Below are positions 51,201-61,933 of a stretch of DNA of 64,000 nucleotides, in pieces (position 1 is the first letter of the stretch; each line of letters opens with the position of its first letter). The translations under genes and the position numbers were made by a program. The notes beneath the pieces are model-generated. The model had not been told where the DNA came from and did not search any database. It saw nothing but the letters and a program-made list of their open reading frames with translations. Origin of the DNA: Lyophyllum atratum (Eukaryota > Basidiomycota > Agaricomycetes > Agaricales > Lyophyllaceae); contig JACGCN010000004.1 of NCBI GenBank assembly GCA_014905825.1, positions 1,488,001 through 1,552,000 on the forward strand. The letters are read 5' to 3'.

Positions 51201-51397
51201 CTGGGCCGTTTTACCAATTACCTCAGAGACTGATCACACAGTCCTACTGAATCAAGTCTTTTATCATCATTAGTTCTCAAGTTAGAAGTGGTACAATTTA
51301 TAATCGTCGGAACATACAGCGTCCGATGGGTAATGAAGCATGGTCAAGCAATTCAGATAACAGCAAGAAACGAAGAGTGGATGATGCCACAGCCGAT

Positions 51398-52954
51398 CTA
51401 ACCAATCTTCCACTTGTCCATAGTGGCTTGCACCAGGCGTGACATCTCCATCCGCGCCTGCTTCTTCGCACTATCTGAGATACCCTCTAACGCATCTATC
51501 GCTCCTGGCGAGGTCTGGAGTGGATCAAATTCGAGGAGATGCCCATCCTTGGTGGGAATCGCGACCCGCGCCGAAAATGACCGAGTATGAGCCCGGATGG
51601 GTCCCGGAGTTGTGGTCGAATTGGGCTGAGAGTGAGATGAGGGGAACTGAGAAGGGTACAGGGGTTGTGCTAGGGGAGTTGGCTGTGAGTGCGGTTGCGG
51701 CTGCAAGGAGTTTTCTCGCGAGTGGGAGGACGAAGGGGGTTGAGAGAACGCGGTGAACATACTGGCCTGCGAGTTCGTCCGAGAATGGAGTCCTTCATCT
51801 TTGGTGAGGTGCTGAGGGAATGCGACAGACGGGTCGCGTCGAATCATAATACTACTCTTCGTTCGTTTTAGTGTTCGAGGCACAGTGAGGCCATTCCCGT
51901 TCGTGAGACCTGGATCATCTCCATCTTCATTTTCGGTGTCGGCCTCCGCCATCTCCATACCCTTGAGCCAACCCATACCGAATTCATATGGGTTGGCAAG
52001 GGGTGATCCATTCACACTGAGCATGCTCTCATCTCGTCTCGGTAACCGCAGTGCAGTTGTAGGTGGCAGTGGTGGTACACCGCTGGGATATTTGGGCGTC
52101 TTCGGAGGCAGTTCGGGGTTGAATGTCGAGCTTGATGGTACACGCGACCGGCTTATTGGTGGTTTAGCCGGAGATGTAGGTCGGAATGGGTGGCGCGGTT
52201 GGTGTAACGAAGAGCCGATGTTGCTGCCAAATGGCGGCCGAGGTTTCTGAGGACTTGTAGAAGAAGGAACACGCCCCGTTGTACGTGACTGTTTTTCCTG
52301 GAATTAGTAGCATGAACACGCATCACAGAAAGTGCAGTACGCACACCACCAGGCGTCTTTACAGTTGCTAGAAGGCGCGCACGCTGGGCTGTACCAGGCC
52401 CAGTAGAAGACCCCGCTTTTTTCGGCGTCGCCATGTTGGTGAGACGTGCTGTGGCATGTGAAGACTTTTGAGAGATGGGTGAAAGAATAGGTTGAGAATG
52501 CTGACCGTTCTTAGGCGCTTTGGGTTCATGATCCTTCCCATCTGTAGCTCCTTCTTGACTTGCAACCCATTTTCTCTTCCTCGCATCCTTGTCAAGTTCT
52601 CCAAGGGACGTTTCACCACCGAATTTCTCCTTCTGAAATCCTCTAAGCGCCGCCTGTACGTTGCCGTTGTATTTTTCTCCAAACTCACGCATCGTCATAT
52701 TGCGAACTTGCTTGGGTATTCGGGAGACCTGACCCTCCTGGTGCATGTTGAAGTTTTCGAGCCGATCTGCGAGCCATGATTCGAATTGCTGAGTGCGGTG
52801 TGCGACTGCGTAAAATCCGATGAGCCTCAAAATTATTAGCCAGCCCGCTGGGCATTTGTGTACCTTCAATCCCAAGGTTAGCCAGAAGGTGCTGCTTCTC
52901 TTCATGTGTGTATCTTCTGGCCGAGTGGGGGAGATCCATTAGGTGGTTGAGCAT
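51398..52954 (-). CDS. Borealin/Nbl1-like chromosomal passenger complex protein
   Basis: Start MLNHLMDLPHSARRYTHEEK. The N-terminal helix, ANLGIE joined to VAHRTQQFESWLADRLENFN through a 58-base intron, and SRIPKQVRNMTMREFGEKYN with GNVQAALRGFQ, fit the borealin N-terminal domain that binds survivin and INCENP. A long basic, Ser/Pro-rich linker follows (ATPKKAGSSTGPGTAQRARL; TSPQKPRPPFG). The C-terminal part has FSARVAIPTKDGHLLEFDPL and ends ARMEMSRLVQATMDKWKIG-stop at 51398. It is longer than yeast Nbl1 and nearer metazoan borealin in size, about 470 residues. Expected at centromeres and the spindle midzone with Aurora kinase. Divergent from ERG26 over 198 bases. Confidence 0.82.
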
Positions 52955-53001
52955 GTTGCGGTGGTTGTTTAAGGCACGGTCAACGCGCCGAAACGGGACA
53001 T

Positions 53002-53015
53002 CACGTGCGACGCGT
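53002..53015. promoter_or_regulatory. CACGTG-ACGCGT composite in the borealin/ERG26 promoter
   Basis: CACGTG (53002-53007), two bases, then ACGCGT (53010-53015), followed by TTTA. The whole divergent promoter is 198 bases. The composite nearly repeats the one at 9210-9225, where the spacer is four bases. Confidence 0.4.
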
Positions 53016-53152
53016 TTATGCGAATTTGGAAAATAATATTAATTTTAAAATAAGTCGTTCGACAGCAGGCCTTTCCTTGCAACTTCCACTTTCCTCAGAT
53101 TCTATTCTAGCCAGGAGAATCCTTCTCCCAAACGTATAATCTGCTTTCCTCA

Positions 53153-54687
53153 ATGTCGCCGTCCAAAGACATTTATCTCGTAATTGGAGGAAGCGGGTTT
53201 CTCGGCAGACACATCGTCCAGCAACTCCGGGACCGTGGCGACACCGTGGCAGCGTTGGATCTCGTCCAGCGGTATCACGACGTTCCGTTCTACTCAGCTG
53301 ACATAACTGACCAGGCGCAGGTTGCTGATGCTCTCCGAAAGGTGTCTACCAACCCCGCCCCTATGCTCCCAGATAGACTGACGCCATGTTAACAGAGTGG
53401 TACCACTTGCATAATACACACGGCTTCGCCTCCAGCCACTCTCAACAATCCTACGCTGTACTTCAGAGTGAATGTCGATGGAACAAAAGCGATAATTGCA
53501 GCAGCCGTTGAGACAGGAGTGCGCAAACTCGTGTACACCAGTTCGGCAGGAGTTGTATTCAACGGGGGTGACCTCGTTAACATTGACGAACGTTTGCCTG
53601 CCCCGGAAATTCCTCTCGACTCATACAATGACTCTAAAGCTAAAGCCGAGGCGGTCGTTCTAGCAGCCAACGGCAAGGGCGGTTTGTTGACCGTCGCTCT
53701 TCGACCTGCTGGCATTTTCGGGTGCGCGCAACCATCCAATTTCCATACTCGGCGTTTCGCTTATAATCTATTCCAGACCTGGTGACCGTCAAGTGATGGC
53801 AGGCCTTTATGCCGTGTATGAGCGTAACCAGACCCACTTTCAGATTGGCGACAACACGAATATGTTCGACTGGACATACGTCGGCAATGTTGCTCGTGCT
53901 CACGTTATTGCTGCCGATAAACTAGAAACTACTCCGCCTGCACCACCTCTTAGTGTATTGGAAAAGCTCCTCGCCACCGCGGATGAAGTTAGCCCGCTCA
54001 CCCCAACGGAGCAGGACCTGATTAGCCGTCCCCTGCCCCCAATCAGCCTCACCACAGGCACCAATCGTGTCCCGACCTGCAAAGCGCGCCCCCTAGGTCC
54101 TTATGTCACGCCCCCTCCCAATGCTGAACAGCTCCTAGCGGCGTTCAACAATTCTAAGCAGACCTCGGACCGTCCTGTGGTTCGCACCCGCTACGACCCA
54201 TTCTCCGATCATGCCCTCAATAGAGAAAAACTATACAACCCTGAGATATCCCCTCTTCAAGTTGCAGGCCAGGCTTTCTTCATCACAAACGGCGAGCCAT
54301 GTTACTTCTGGGATTTCCCACGAACCGTTTGGCATCAACTCGATGCGTTCTTCCCTGGACACAGGCAACCTCGAAAATACACCAAACTTTCCAAATCCGT
54401 TGGATTGATGGCTGCCACTGGATCGGAGTATGCAGCTTGGTTGATGGGCAAGGAGCCCACTTTCACAAGGTTCAAGGTTTCCTACAGCTGCGTGAACCGG
54501 TGGTACAATATTGAGAAGGCCCGTCGGGTATTGGGATATGAACCTGTCGTCGGGGTGGAGGAGGGTGTCAAACTTATGGTCGAGGTAAGTCACCAATCTT
54601 CTTTTTGTATATTCCATACTAATTTATTCGATCTCACAGTGGTGGCACAAGGAATACACCGCGGGGAATCATAGGATTGGTCATTGA
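53153..54687 (+). CDS. ERG26: Sterol-4-alpha-carboxylate 3-dehydrogenase (decarboxylating)
   Basis: ER enzyme of ergosterol synthesis that oxidises and decarboxylates 4-carboxysterols, acting with ERG25 and ERG27. Start MSPSKDIYLVIGGSGFLGRH: NAD-binding GxxGxxG in the first 20 residues. Then VAALDLVQRYHDVPFYSADI, the VNVDGTKAIIAAAVETGVRK block, LVYTSSAGVVF (Ser), LDSYNDSKAKAEAVVLAA (Tyr-x-x-x-Lys), LRPAGIFGPGD and WTYVGNVARAHVIAADKL. A proline-rich insertion follows (PLTPTEQDLISRPLPPISLT). The end has NIEKARRVLGYEPVVGVEEG and, after an intron, WWHKEYTAGNHRIGH-stop. All active-site residues are present. Confidence 0.94.
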
Positions 54688-54899
54688 TCTGAATGCCAGT
54701 CTGGATATTGGATGGATTTACTGCTGTAGCTGAATTTATTTCTATTCTATGTATGATAAACCTATCCGCGGACTCGGATTAGTATTGGATATACCTTCTT
54801 AAAAATGAATACCGTATTGGATATACCTTTCTAAAATGACCCTTGTCCGAGAACATCTTCAATGCTACAATTGTGAATATTCAAATCACAACATATCAA

Positions 54900-56196
54900 A
54901 TGTCTTTGCTACAACCATCTCTCTTCCCACCCCAAACCCCATCCTACATCCTTTCCTTCCAGTTTTCCTCTTGGTATCCCCACTTCTCGGCACTCAGCAT
55001 CAAGTCGACGATAATCCGGCCGTTATCACAAGAATTCCGAGACTATCTTGACGCTGACGGAGTTTTTGTCCCAGAGGACTCTGAAGACGTGTTGGTCGCG
55101 ACCCTTGATCTATAGGTGCCGCTTCTTAGCTCAGCCCATGATCTACTCCTTCCAGGCCCGCAGAAAGCTCGCTTTCTGATGATGAAGACAGCGACGAAGA
55201 CGAAGATCGCCCGTCGTTCGCATTCCCAGAACTAAACGCTAGGATTCGGGACTGCGTCAAAGAATACGGGGCTGTCTTCCCTAAGCTCAACTTTTCCTCT
55301 CCCAAAGTGAGTCTGCAGTAGATTGGTGGTTGTCGTCGCGGGTGTCGGACTAATCAACTATCTCAGGACGCATCATGGATCCTCCCTTCTTCATCCCCTC
55401 TAAAATGCACCTCGCCAGCAGAGGTGTACATGTTGCTCAAGTCTTCCGATTTTGTCACACATGATTTGAGTGTAGACAGTGTCTTCGAAGGCTGTGAAGG
55501 AACCCCTACATCGTATGACCTAGAGTTGGTCTTGCGCAAGTGGTACCCCGTTGACCGGAGCAGAGAGCTACGTTGCTTTGTGCGCCAGAATATTCTTGTC
55601 GGTACGTGTCGTAACCCTTATCCCGATGGCCTTGGCTGATGAGCACACCATCTCTCTAGGTATTTCTCAGCGCGATAACAACTACTACCAATTCCTGAAC
55701 GAGCCCGCGATATATGCATCCATCGCCGCTGTAGTCAAGGTGTACTGGGAAACAAATATTCGAGACTCGAAGCACTGGGAGTCAAGCCCAGATTGTACGT
55801 TGTGGTCAGGTCTCATCTTGCGGTCGCATCTCACCGTCACTGTTCCAAGATATATTTGATTTTCTGCTCACGCGCGACCTTTCCCGCGGCCACATTCTAG
55901 ACTTCAATCCTTACGCGCCCCGCACAGACCCCCTCCTGTTTACCTACGAGGAGCTATCGGAACTGCTTGATGCTCAGACTAGTGCCGGCACAACCCCCAG
56001 CCCTAACGCGGAGCCATCCCAGCTTCCAGAATTCCGAGTCATCGACTCTCGAGCGCATCCAGCTGCGACATCCAATGCCCCGGCGTATCAGCATAACATG
56101 GTGCCATTCGAAGCGCTGAGTCTGAGTAGTGGGAGGGATATCGAAGAGTTTGCAGATATTTGGAAGGATGAGATTCGGGAAAGCATGGCTAAGTGA
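54900..56196 (+). CDS. CDC123: Cell division cycle protein 123 (eIF2 assembly factor, D123 family)
   Basis: ATP-grasp-like chaperone that helps assemble the eIF2 complex by acting on eIF2-gamma. Start [20 protein letters not shown], then [20 protein letters not shown]. An acidic stretch follows the first intron ([17 protein letters not shown]). Family blocks are [56 protein letters not shown] and [16 protein letters not shown]. The aspartate-rich C-terminal half has [20 protein letters not shown]. It ends [16 protein letters not shown]. The first donor used is GTTGGT just after GAA GAC GT, since the unspliced frame meets a stop. Same strand as ERG26 with a 212-base gap. Confidence 0.92.
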
Positions 56197-56940
56197 AATG
56201 CTGATGTGTACTACACGCATGTCCTTGTCAATACATCCTGCCTTCTTTCCCTTGATCGGGATATGACGCTTCAGTCCACACATGCCACCTTACTTTCTTG
56301 TGGTCGTACAGGCTGCGAAAAAGGACGAACAACACCAGGGCTTTCGATGCTTCACAAGAATCATCGTTCCATTACATCGTCGCCGATACCTATCTGCGAT
56401 CACAAAATCGACGATAACTGACTGCGTTGGCCTTATGGTCCCCGACTGTGGGGTCATGTGTCCCGGCCGAGGCAATGTGACTGGGTGATGGGGTCCATGC
56501 TGTCCATTGGATCATTCTTGCGCCACAACTCCAAAGTGCGTCTCATACCTTGCTAACATTCATGATAAAACTCGTCTGTATTCCTAATACTCGTGGGTCC
56601 AGAACATCTCCTATTGCGCCTCTCGACGCCAGCGAGCGAGGGAGGCCAGGATGGACCCGGAAATTCGGTCAGTGTCATGATCAGCCCGCATCGACGCTTC
56701 GTGCGACTGAAGAGTGTTGTTCTTTACTCTTGCTCGAAATAACTTTGGCCTCATCGAACAGTCTTCGGATTTAGAGGAGAAGGTTAAACCTTAACGACTA
56801 CGTGCAGCCCTCAGGAGCATTTCCTCCAAATTCCGAGCAGCGGTCCCTTTTCGTACTCCTTCCGACAAAAGACCGTTCATTCGGACCCTCATCTACGTAT
56901 GGGTCCGATAATCGTGGACGGGCATGCGAAGAGAATGCGC
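56197..56940. other. Intergenic region before the duplicated block
   Basis: About 740 bases between CDC123 and the first secreted paralogue on the opposite strand. From about 56776 rightward the sequence matches the DNA at about 59245 onward, so the left edge of the tandem duplication lies here. No gene was recognised. Confidence 0.4.
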
Positions 56941-57875
56941 TTATGACTTATTGTTCAGATCGTTGGGGTCCGTCCCTAGGAAACACTTTTAGTAACGCGA
57001 CCAAAGAATGCAGGGATAAAGGCGCCTGACCGCACTTCGTCTCATGGACCTGGTACTGAGGCACAGCGTCGTTGTTGGGAGTCTTCTTGGTCACAGTCAC
57101 GCCCGTAAACCACTGATCCAGAAGGACCTGTCAGACATGCCACTAATATTCTGATGCCAGGTGGTGACCCACTTTGTAATGGCCCCCTACGCGATCTCCG
57201 TAGTTGACTTCGATGTTGCCTGTCTGGGAGTGGAAGGTATACCCAGCGGTGTACACGGCCTGTCTCCCAGGCGGGACATCGTACTTGGTCAAGTTCGAGG
57301 TTTGCTCGGCATGAGATTCGGAGGTGGATATTCCTCCACCGACGTTGATGCCTTCGAAACTGGCGCCCAAATTTGCGTTCACGCTGGTCTCCGTCGTAAC
57401 CGTCGAGGAGCCACCAAGTGTAACAGTTGTGGGGCCAGTTCCTCCAGCACAACTTCAACGCTACTCAGTTACTATTTCAAAATACAGGTACGGAGTGTGA
57501 CGAACTTGAGCTGTGGGTTACCAACGTTCTTGAATACGATCTCATCTGGATTATTGACGATATTGATCTTAGGAGAATTAGAAGCGTTTTGGAGTTATGA
57601 TGGAATGGTGTAATTACCAGTGTGCACCTGTCTGCACGCTGGACATTGGGCGAGCCTACGGGTGGTAGGTGAGCTCAAGGTGGTGAATGGAAGTATTCTG
57701 GACACGTACCCGCAGCACCAGGGCAAGAAAGGAGCAAGTCCTTGTCGCTTGGCGCGCCCCGACGAAACAACCGGCCGTCATTCCTGGCGAAATGCTCACC
57801 ACCTTGCGACGTGGGTAGCGCTTGAACAAGGAGAGGGAGGGCAGCGAGAAGAACGGCAAAAAAGGAGGATCTCAT
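56941..57875 (-). CDS. Small secreted protein, tandem copy 1 (effector-like family)
   Basis: About 220 residues. Signal peptide MRSSFFAVLLAALPLLVQAL, then a Kex2-like site in GRLFRRG. Mature blocks: DKDLLLSCPGAAGSPNVQRA, RCTLINIVNNPDEIVFKNVG, then after an intron with GTTCGT donor (about 57509-57457) NCAGGTGPTTVTLGGSS. A Thr/Ser/Gly-rich core has ASFEGINVGGGISTSES, PPGRQAVYTAGYTFHSQTG and VNYGDRVGGHYK, spliced to WFTGVTVTKKTP. The last exon gives KCGTDPNDLNNKS-stop. Four Cys could form two disulfides. From memory it resembles small secreted proteins labelled effector-like in wood-decay basidiomycetes, but no activity is known. TATA box 90 bases upstream. Copy 2 is at 59401. Confidence 0.82.
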
Positions 57876-59400
57876 GATGAGTGGCTGAAATTCAACGACC
57901 AGCGTTTCCAGTAGGTGAGTTATCAAAACTCGGTGGCGGGGGAGGGCATAATACCATCCGCCACTTTATAAAGAGCAGGGCAATATTACGTGCCAAGCAT
58001 TATCTGTATTTCCAATACTTCCATCAACGTCTGCGGCAGGTGTCGACCAGGATAGCTTATCTGAATCAGATGGTAACGATGAGGTCCGAGACCGAGAATT
58101 GGAAGCGAGTGGCCGGATAAAATATGGCCCTCGTTACTTGGCCCTCGTTATTTGTTACTTGTATACCATGGCAGACGAAGTAAAAAGGATCCGGATGATG
58201 GAGAACTGATGAGGATGGTTGAAGGTACCACACGAACATATTCATTCGTCGCACCGCGATAAGAATACAAAGTTACCCACTTACATGGATTTATTTCGTG
58301 GGCTCCATCACTTCAGGCTCTACCATGCTGCCAAGCGGTGCCGCACGTGCGCCACTTCCAAATACTAGTTCGGACGTCACACCGTCACGTCACAGACCTC
58401 CTGGAATCAACCCAAATGTTGCACCTGTCCTGCGTCACTTGCATCTTGTCCGAAACCATGGGTTGGTCGATTCACGAAAAAGCTACTTGAATGACCATCT
58501 TCACCTCTTAGCCCTGTTCTCGACGTGCTGCACGGCCCAGCGAAGGAATCACATAAAGCTGAAATTTGACGTTTGAATTCCAACAATTGATTATCTCTGA
58601 TCAAGTGATTGGACCTAGTATGCTGTGTGTACCGATCCTCGCTTCCCGATAATCGCTGTCTGAATCCTCCAGAAGATCTTGGCATTCTCGTTGCTGCTCT
58701 GAGACGCTTTCCTCGACCCAACTCCGACTCGGCCCCTCTCGGCCCCACGCGCGTTTTCCAAAGGCAGATACCGTTTCCGCTTCATAGCCAAATTAGCCCC
58801 CTATTCACCTCTGAAAGGACCGAAGTCTTACAGTGATCAATTGGCCGTAACAACAAAATGGGACGAAGGCGCGGCCGCTGGTCACAACCGCGTCCAGACC
58901 GTTCAAAATGATATGTACAACACGTACGCTGGTGATATTTTCTCCGATGTTCAAGGTATGTACTCAGAAGGCTGGGTGCAGCGATGAGCGTCGCGTTGTC
59001 GCCGACTAATATCACGTAGCCCACCATCCATGGCCATGACTCTTGTCGCCGTACCTCCGCAGACGTGCAGTACCCACTTAAGTCACAGTATCTGCTCATT
59101 AATCGCCTACAGCTCTTCACCTTTCCTTCACTACAATTTCTCCGTCTCGTTGCACCTGCTGGCGCCACCTTACGTCTCGCGTCCTCAACTTTTCACTGTC
59201 TCGATTAGACCTAACTTGGGTTAAGCGATATCTGCATCTAGAGAAGAGATTTGAACTTGATGACTATGTACAGCCCTCAAGAGCATGTCTTCTACTAAAG
59301 CTCCAATCATGCGCTCCTTTTGCACGTCCCTCATGATAAAAGACCGTTCTTCTCTACATTGGATCTGATGACCGTGATGGGCCCTCAATGGACGATGCGC
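57876..59400. other. Promoter and spacer between the two secreted copies
   Basis: About 1.5 kb with no separate gene recognised. It holds the copy 1 promoter, a short tandem repeat of ggccctcgttaYtt (58126-58153), drifted sequence shared with 60430-61260, and the 3' end of copy 2. Open frames here are short and not conserved between the units. Confidence 0.5.
57965..57970 (-). promoter_or_regulatory. TATA box of secreted copy 1
   Basis: TATAAA on the minus strand within ctttataaagagc, 90 bases before the ATG. The same element sits at the same distance in copy 2. Confidence 0.65.
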
Positions 59401-60331
59401 TCATGACTTATTGTTGAGATCGTTGGGGTCAGTGCCTAGCCATACACTTTCAGTAACGCGGTCAAAGAGCGCAGGGATAGAGACATTACTCACCGCACTT
59501 CGTCTCATGGACCTGGTACCGAGGTAGAGCGCCCTTGTTTGGGGTCTTTTGAGTCACAGTCGCACCTGTAAACCACTGAATAATTCGTCAGACATTCCAC
59601 TAGTATTCTGATGCGAGGTGGAGACCTACAATGTAATGGTCTGCTACGCGATCTCCATAGTTGACTTGGATGTTGCCTGTCTGGGAGTGGAAGGTATACC
59701 CAGCGGTGTACACGGCCTGTCTCCCAGGCGGGACCTCGTACTGTATCGACTTTGAGGTCTCCTGGGAATGAGATTCGGAGGTGGATATTCCTCCACCAAT
59801 GCTGATGCCCTCGAAGCTGACGCCCAAATTTGCGTTCACACTTGTCTCCGTCGAAACTGTCGAGGAGCCACCAAGCGTGACAGTGGTTGGCCCAGTTCCC
59901 CCAGCGCAACTTAAACGCCAGTCAGTTACTATTTTAATATGCAGTCGAAGAGCGTGACGAACTTGAGCTGGGGGTTACCAACGTTTTTGAAGATGACCTG
60001 ATCTGGATTATTGACGATATTGATCTTAGGGAAATTAGGAGCGCTTTGGATTTATGATGAGATAGTGTAATTACCAGTGTGCACCTGTCCGCACGCTGGA
60101 CATTGGGAGAGCCTACGAGTGGTAGGTGAGCTCGAGCCTAGGTAAATGAAAGTATTCTAGACACGTACCCGCAGCACCAGGGCAAGAAAGGAGCAAATCC
60201 TTGTCACCTGGCGCACCCCGACGGAACAACCGGTCATTATCCCTGGCGAAATACTCAACATCTTGCGATGTGGGTAGCGCTTGGACAAGGAGAGGGAGGG
60301 CAGCGAGAAGAATGGCAAAGAAGGAATTCAT
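59401..60331 (-). CDS. Small secreted protein, tandem copy 2 (effector-like family)
   Basis: Paralogue of copy 1 with the same exon structure. Signal peptide MNSFFAILLAALPLLVQALP and RLFRRG processing site. The blocks DKDLLLSCPGAAG, RCTLINIVNNPD and KNVGNPQL are kept, then the GTTCGT-donor intron (53 bases in both copies) leads to NCAGGTGPTTVTLGG. The core differs at scattered positions: EGISIGGGISTSES, and SHSQETSKSIQYEVPPGRQA against SHAEQTSNLTKYDVPPGRQA. It ends WFTGATVTQKTP and KCGTDPNDLNNKS-stop. Changes are spread over all exons, but the frame and every splice site are kept, so both copies appear functional. TATA box 91 bases upstream. Confidence 0.82.
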
Positions 60332-61933
60332 GATGAAATGGCTAGATTTAAACGACCAGCGTTTCTAGAAGGTGAGTTATCGAAACTCGGTGAGGAGGAA
60401 GGGAGTCGCATTTTCCGGGACTTTATAAAGAGCTGGATTTGCGGCCCCGCGTAAGGCGGTACACGGTCCCAATCACTGTCTTTACCAAAGACTTTCATGA
60501 GGTGTAGGTGGGCGGCAGATGTCGAGCAGGACAGCTGTTTTGCATCAGATGGTAACAATGTCTGAGTAACTACATGTCGCACTGCTTCAGTTCATCTAAG
60601 ATGTTGACAGTATACGTACTATTTATAGGCAACGCCGATGAAATTGGCATGGAAGCTAGCGCTGAAACTCGAGGAGACGTCAGAAACGACAGGACGGGGG
60701 AATCGCCGGATGAGATACGGCCCTTCTATACCGTGAAAGGCGAAGTAAAAAGGATCTGGATGATTCGGAGGCCCAATGCGGATGGGTGAAGGTCATGAAA
60801 GCGCTCAGCGAACATATTCGCGGAGTTCGCCGCACCATGATACGACTACAAAATTTACCTATAGTTACATGGATTTGATTTGAAGGGCGATACGCCACTT
60901 CGAGATACTGCACCATTTTTGAAGATTCGGTTTCAACAACTGATAATCTGTATCTGTAACCTATGAATTTATGCAGTCGGTACCGATTTACTCTTCTGGA
61001 TCATCCAAGGATCATCGCTATCCGAATCTTCGTCGTGCCTCCAGAAGACCTTGGCATTATAAGACATCACCGTTTCCGCTACAGTGTACAAAGCCAAATT
61101 CATTCCTGAACGATGCCGCAGGTGACCTACCATTGCCCGATACCAAGAACTGGGACGAAGGGTCACTGGTCACACATGGCCGGGCCCTTCGAAATCGTGA
61201 AGTACGTACCCTGGTGATTATCTTATCTCCGATGTCTAAAGTACTCGTACTTATATAAGTCAGAACTTGAAGATTGCAGTGCAGGGCATGAGGATTGCGG
61301 CGTCCCCTACCAAGTATCTTTTTCATCACACGGTTGCCTATCGCAGGCGTCCAGTACTTACTTGAGAGCCTAGTGCACGAGAGACGACCACAGAAGCTAG
61401 GTCGGATGCCGCATCTAGCATGCCTGAAGCGTGCTGCCGTGACATCAGCAAGATCGTTTTGCGGTGGGGGCAGTAGATGGCGAATAGATGTACTGGCAGA
61501 TTCAGCAGTTTCGATGGCACAGAACTACCTGGCGCAGTGTCCTTGGAGGGAAGATAGTGCCAGCGCGAGGAGCTTCGCTGAATTCGCACCTGCCGGCGTT
61601 ACCTTATCCTATTTCCATCCTTGTACTATCTTCACCAGATTCAACTTGAGCTCTGTCGTGTAGGAGCAGTGTGTGATGTTTCAGACCTACACCAGTATTT
61701 TTCGTCGTGTTCACAAGACACAGTTCCTGAGAAAAGTACAATAGTATTTTGCAAGCAGCCACGACCTCCAATTGAGGTTTGGTGTGAGGAAGTGACAGCG
61801 GGCGTAGGAGGTATAAATAGAACAAGGTAATATCATCGACAGATACAAAGGATAAGATTTCATAGACGCGATTCCATCCCATATCGTGAGAAGAGTGTGG
61901 GAGGTGAGGTATAAATGGATATGGCGTACAACC
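60332..61933. other. Upstream region of copy 2 and spacer
   Basis: About 1.6 kb. The part to about 61260 is the copy 2 promoter and its drifted duplicate flank. From 61260 to 61933 no gene is recognised; an open frame at 61295-61663 on the plus strand has no family features and no matching frame in unit 1. Confidence 0.4.
60422..60427 (-). promoter_or_regulatory. TATA box of secreted copy 2
   Basis: TATAAA on the minus strand within ctttataaagagc, 91 bases before the copy 2 ATG, matching copy 1 in sequence and spacing. Confidence 0.65.

Larger units (their letters stand above)
56776..61260. repeat. Direct tandem duplication, about 2.4 kb per unit, carrying a secreted-protein gene
   Basis: Unit 1 runs from about 56776 to 59000 and unit 2 from about 59245 to 61260. 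Shared landmarks, in the same order, are the gene 3' end (ACTTATTGTT, 56946 and 59406), all exons and introns, the TATA box (57965 and 60422), a promoter block (ATCAGATGGTAAC, about 58066 and 60546), GAAGTAAAAAGGATC (about 58178 and 60743), CTCCAGAAGA (about 58666 and 61039) and TGGTGAT...TCTCCGATGT (about 58931 and 61213). Coding parts are closest and flanks have drifted. The edges are approximate. Confidence 0.8.

Noticed and set aside
57042..57458. Open frame of about 138 codons overlapping secreted copy 1, with a matching frame in copy 2
   Set aside because: It is a shifted frame over the real exons. Residue changes between copies are conservative in the signal-peptide-linked frame and disruptive in this one.
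57456..57512. Apparent frameshift or missing splice site between the two halves of the secreted copies
   Set aside because: A 53-base intron with donor GTTCGT and acceptor AAG restores the frame in both copies, so neither copy is broken.
58126..58153. Two copies of ggccctcgttaYtt as a possible regulatory array
   Set aside because: Only two short units, and not shared by the duplicated promoter of copy 2, so probably slippage.
61295..61663. Plus-strand open frame of 122 codons
   Set aside because: No family features, and the equivalent part of duplication unit 1 has no matching frame.
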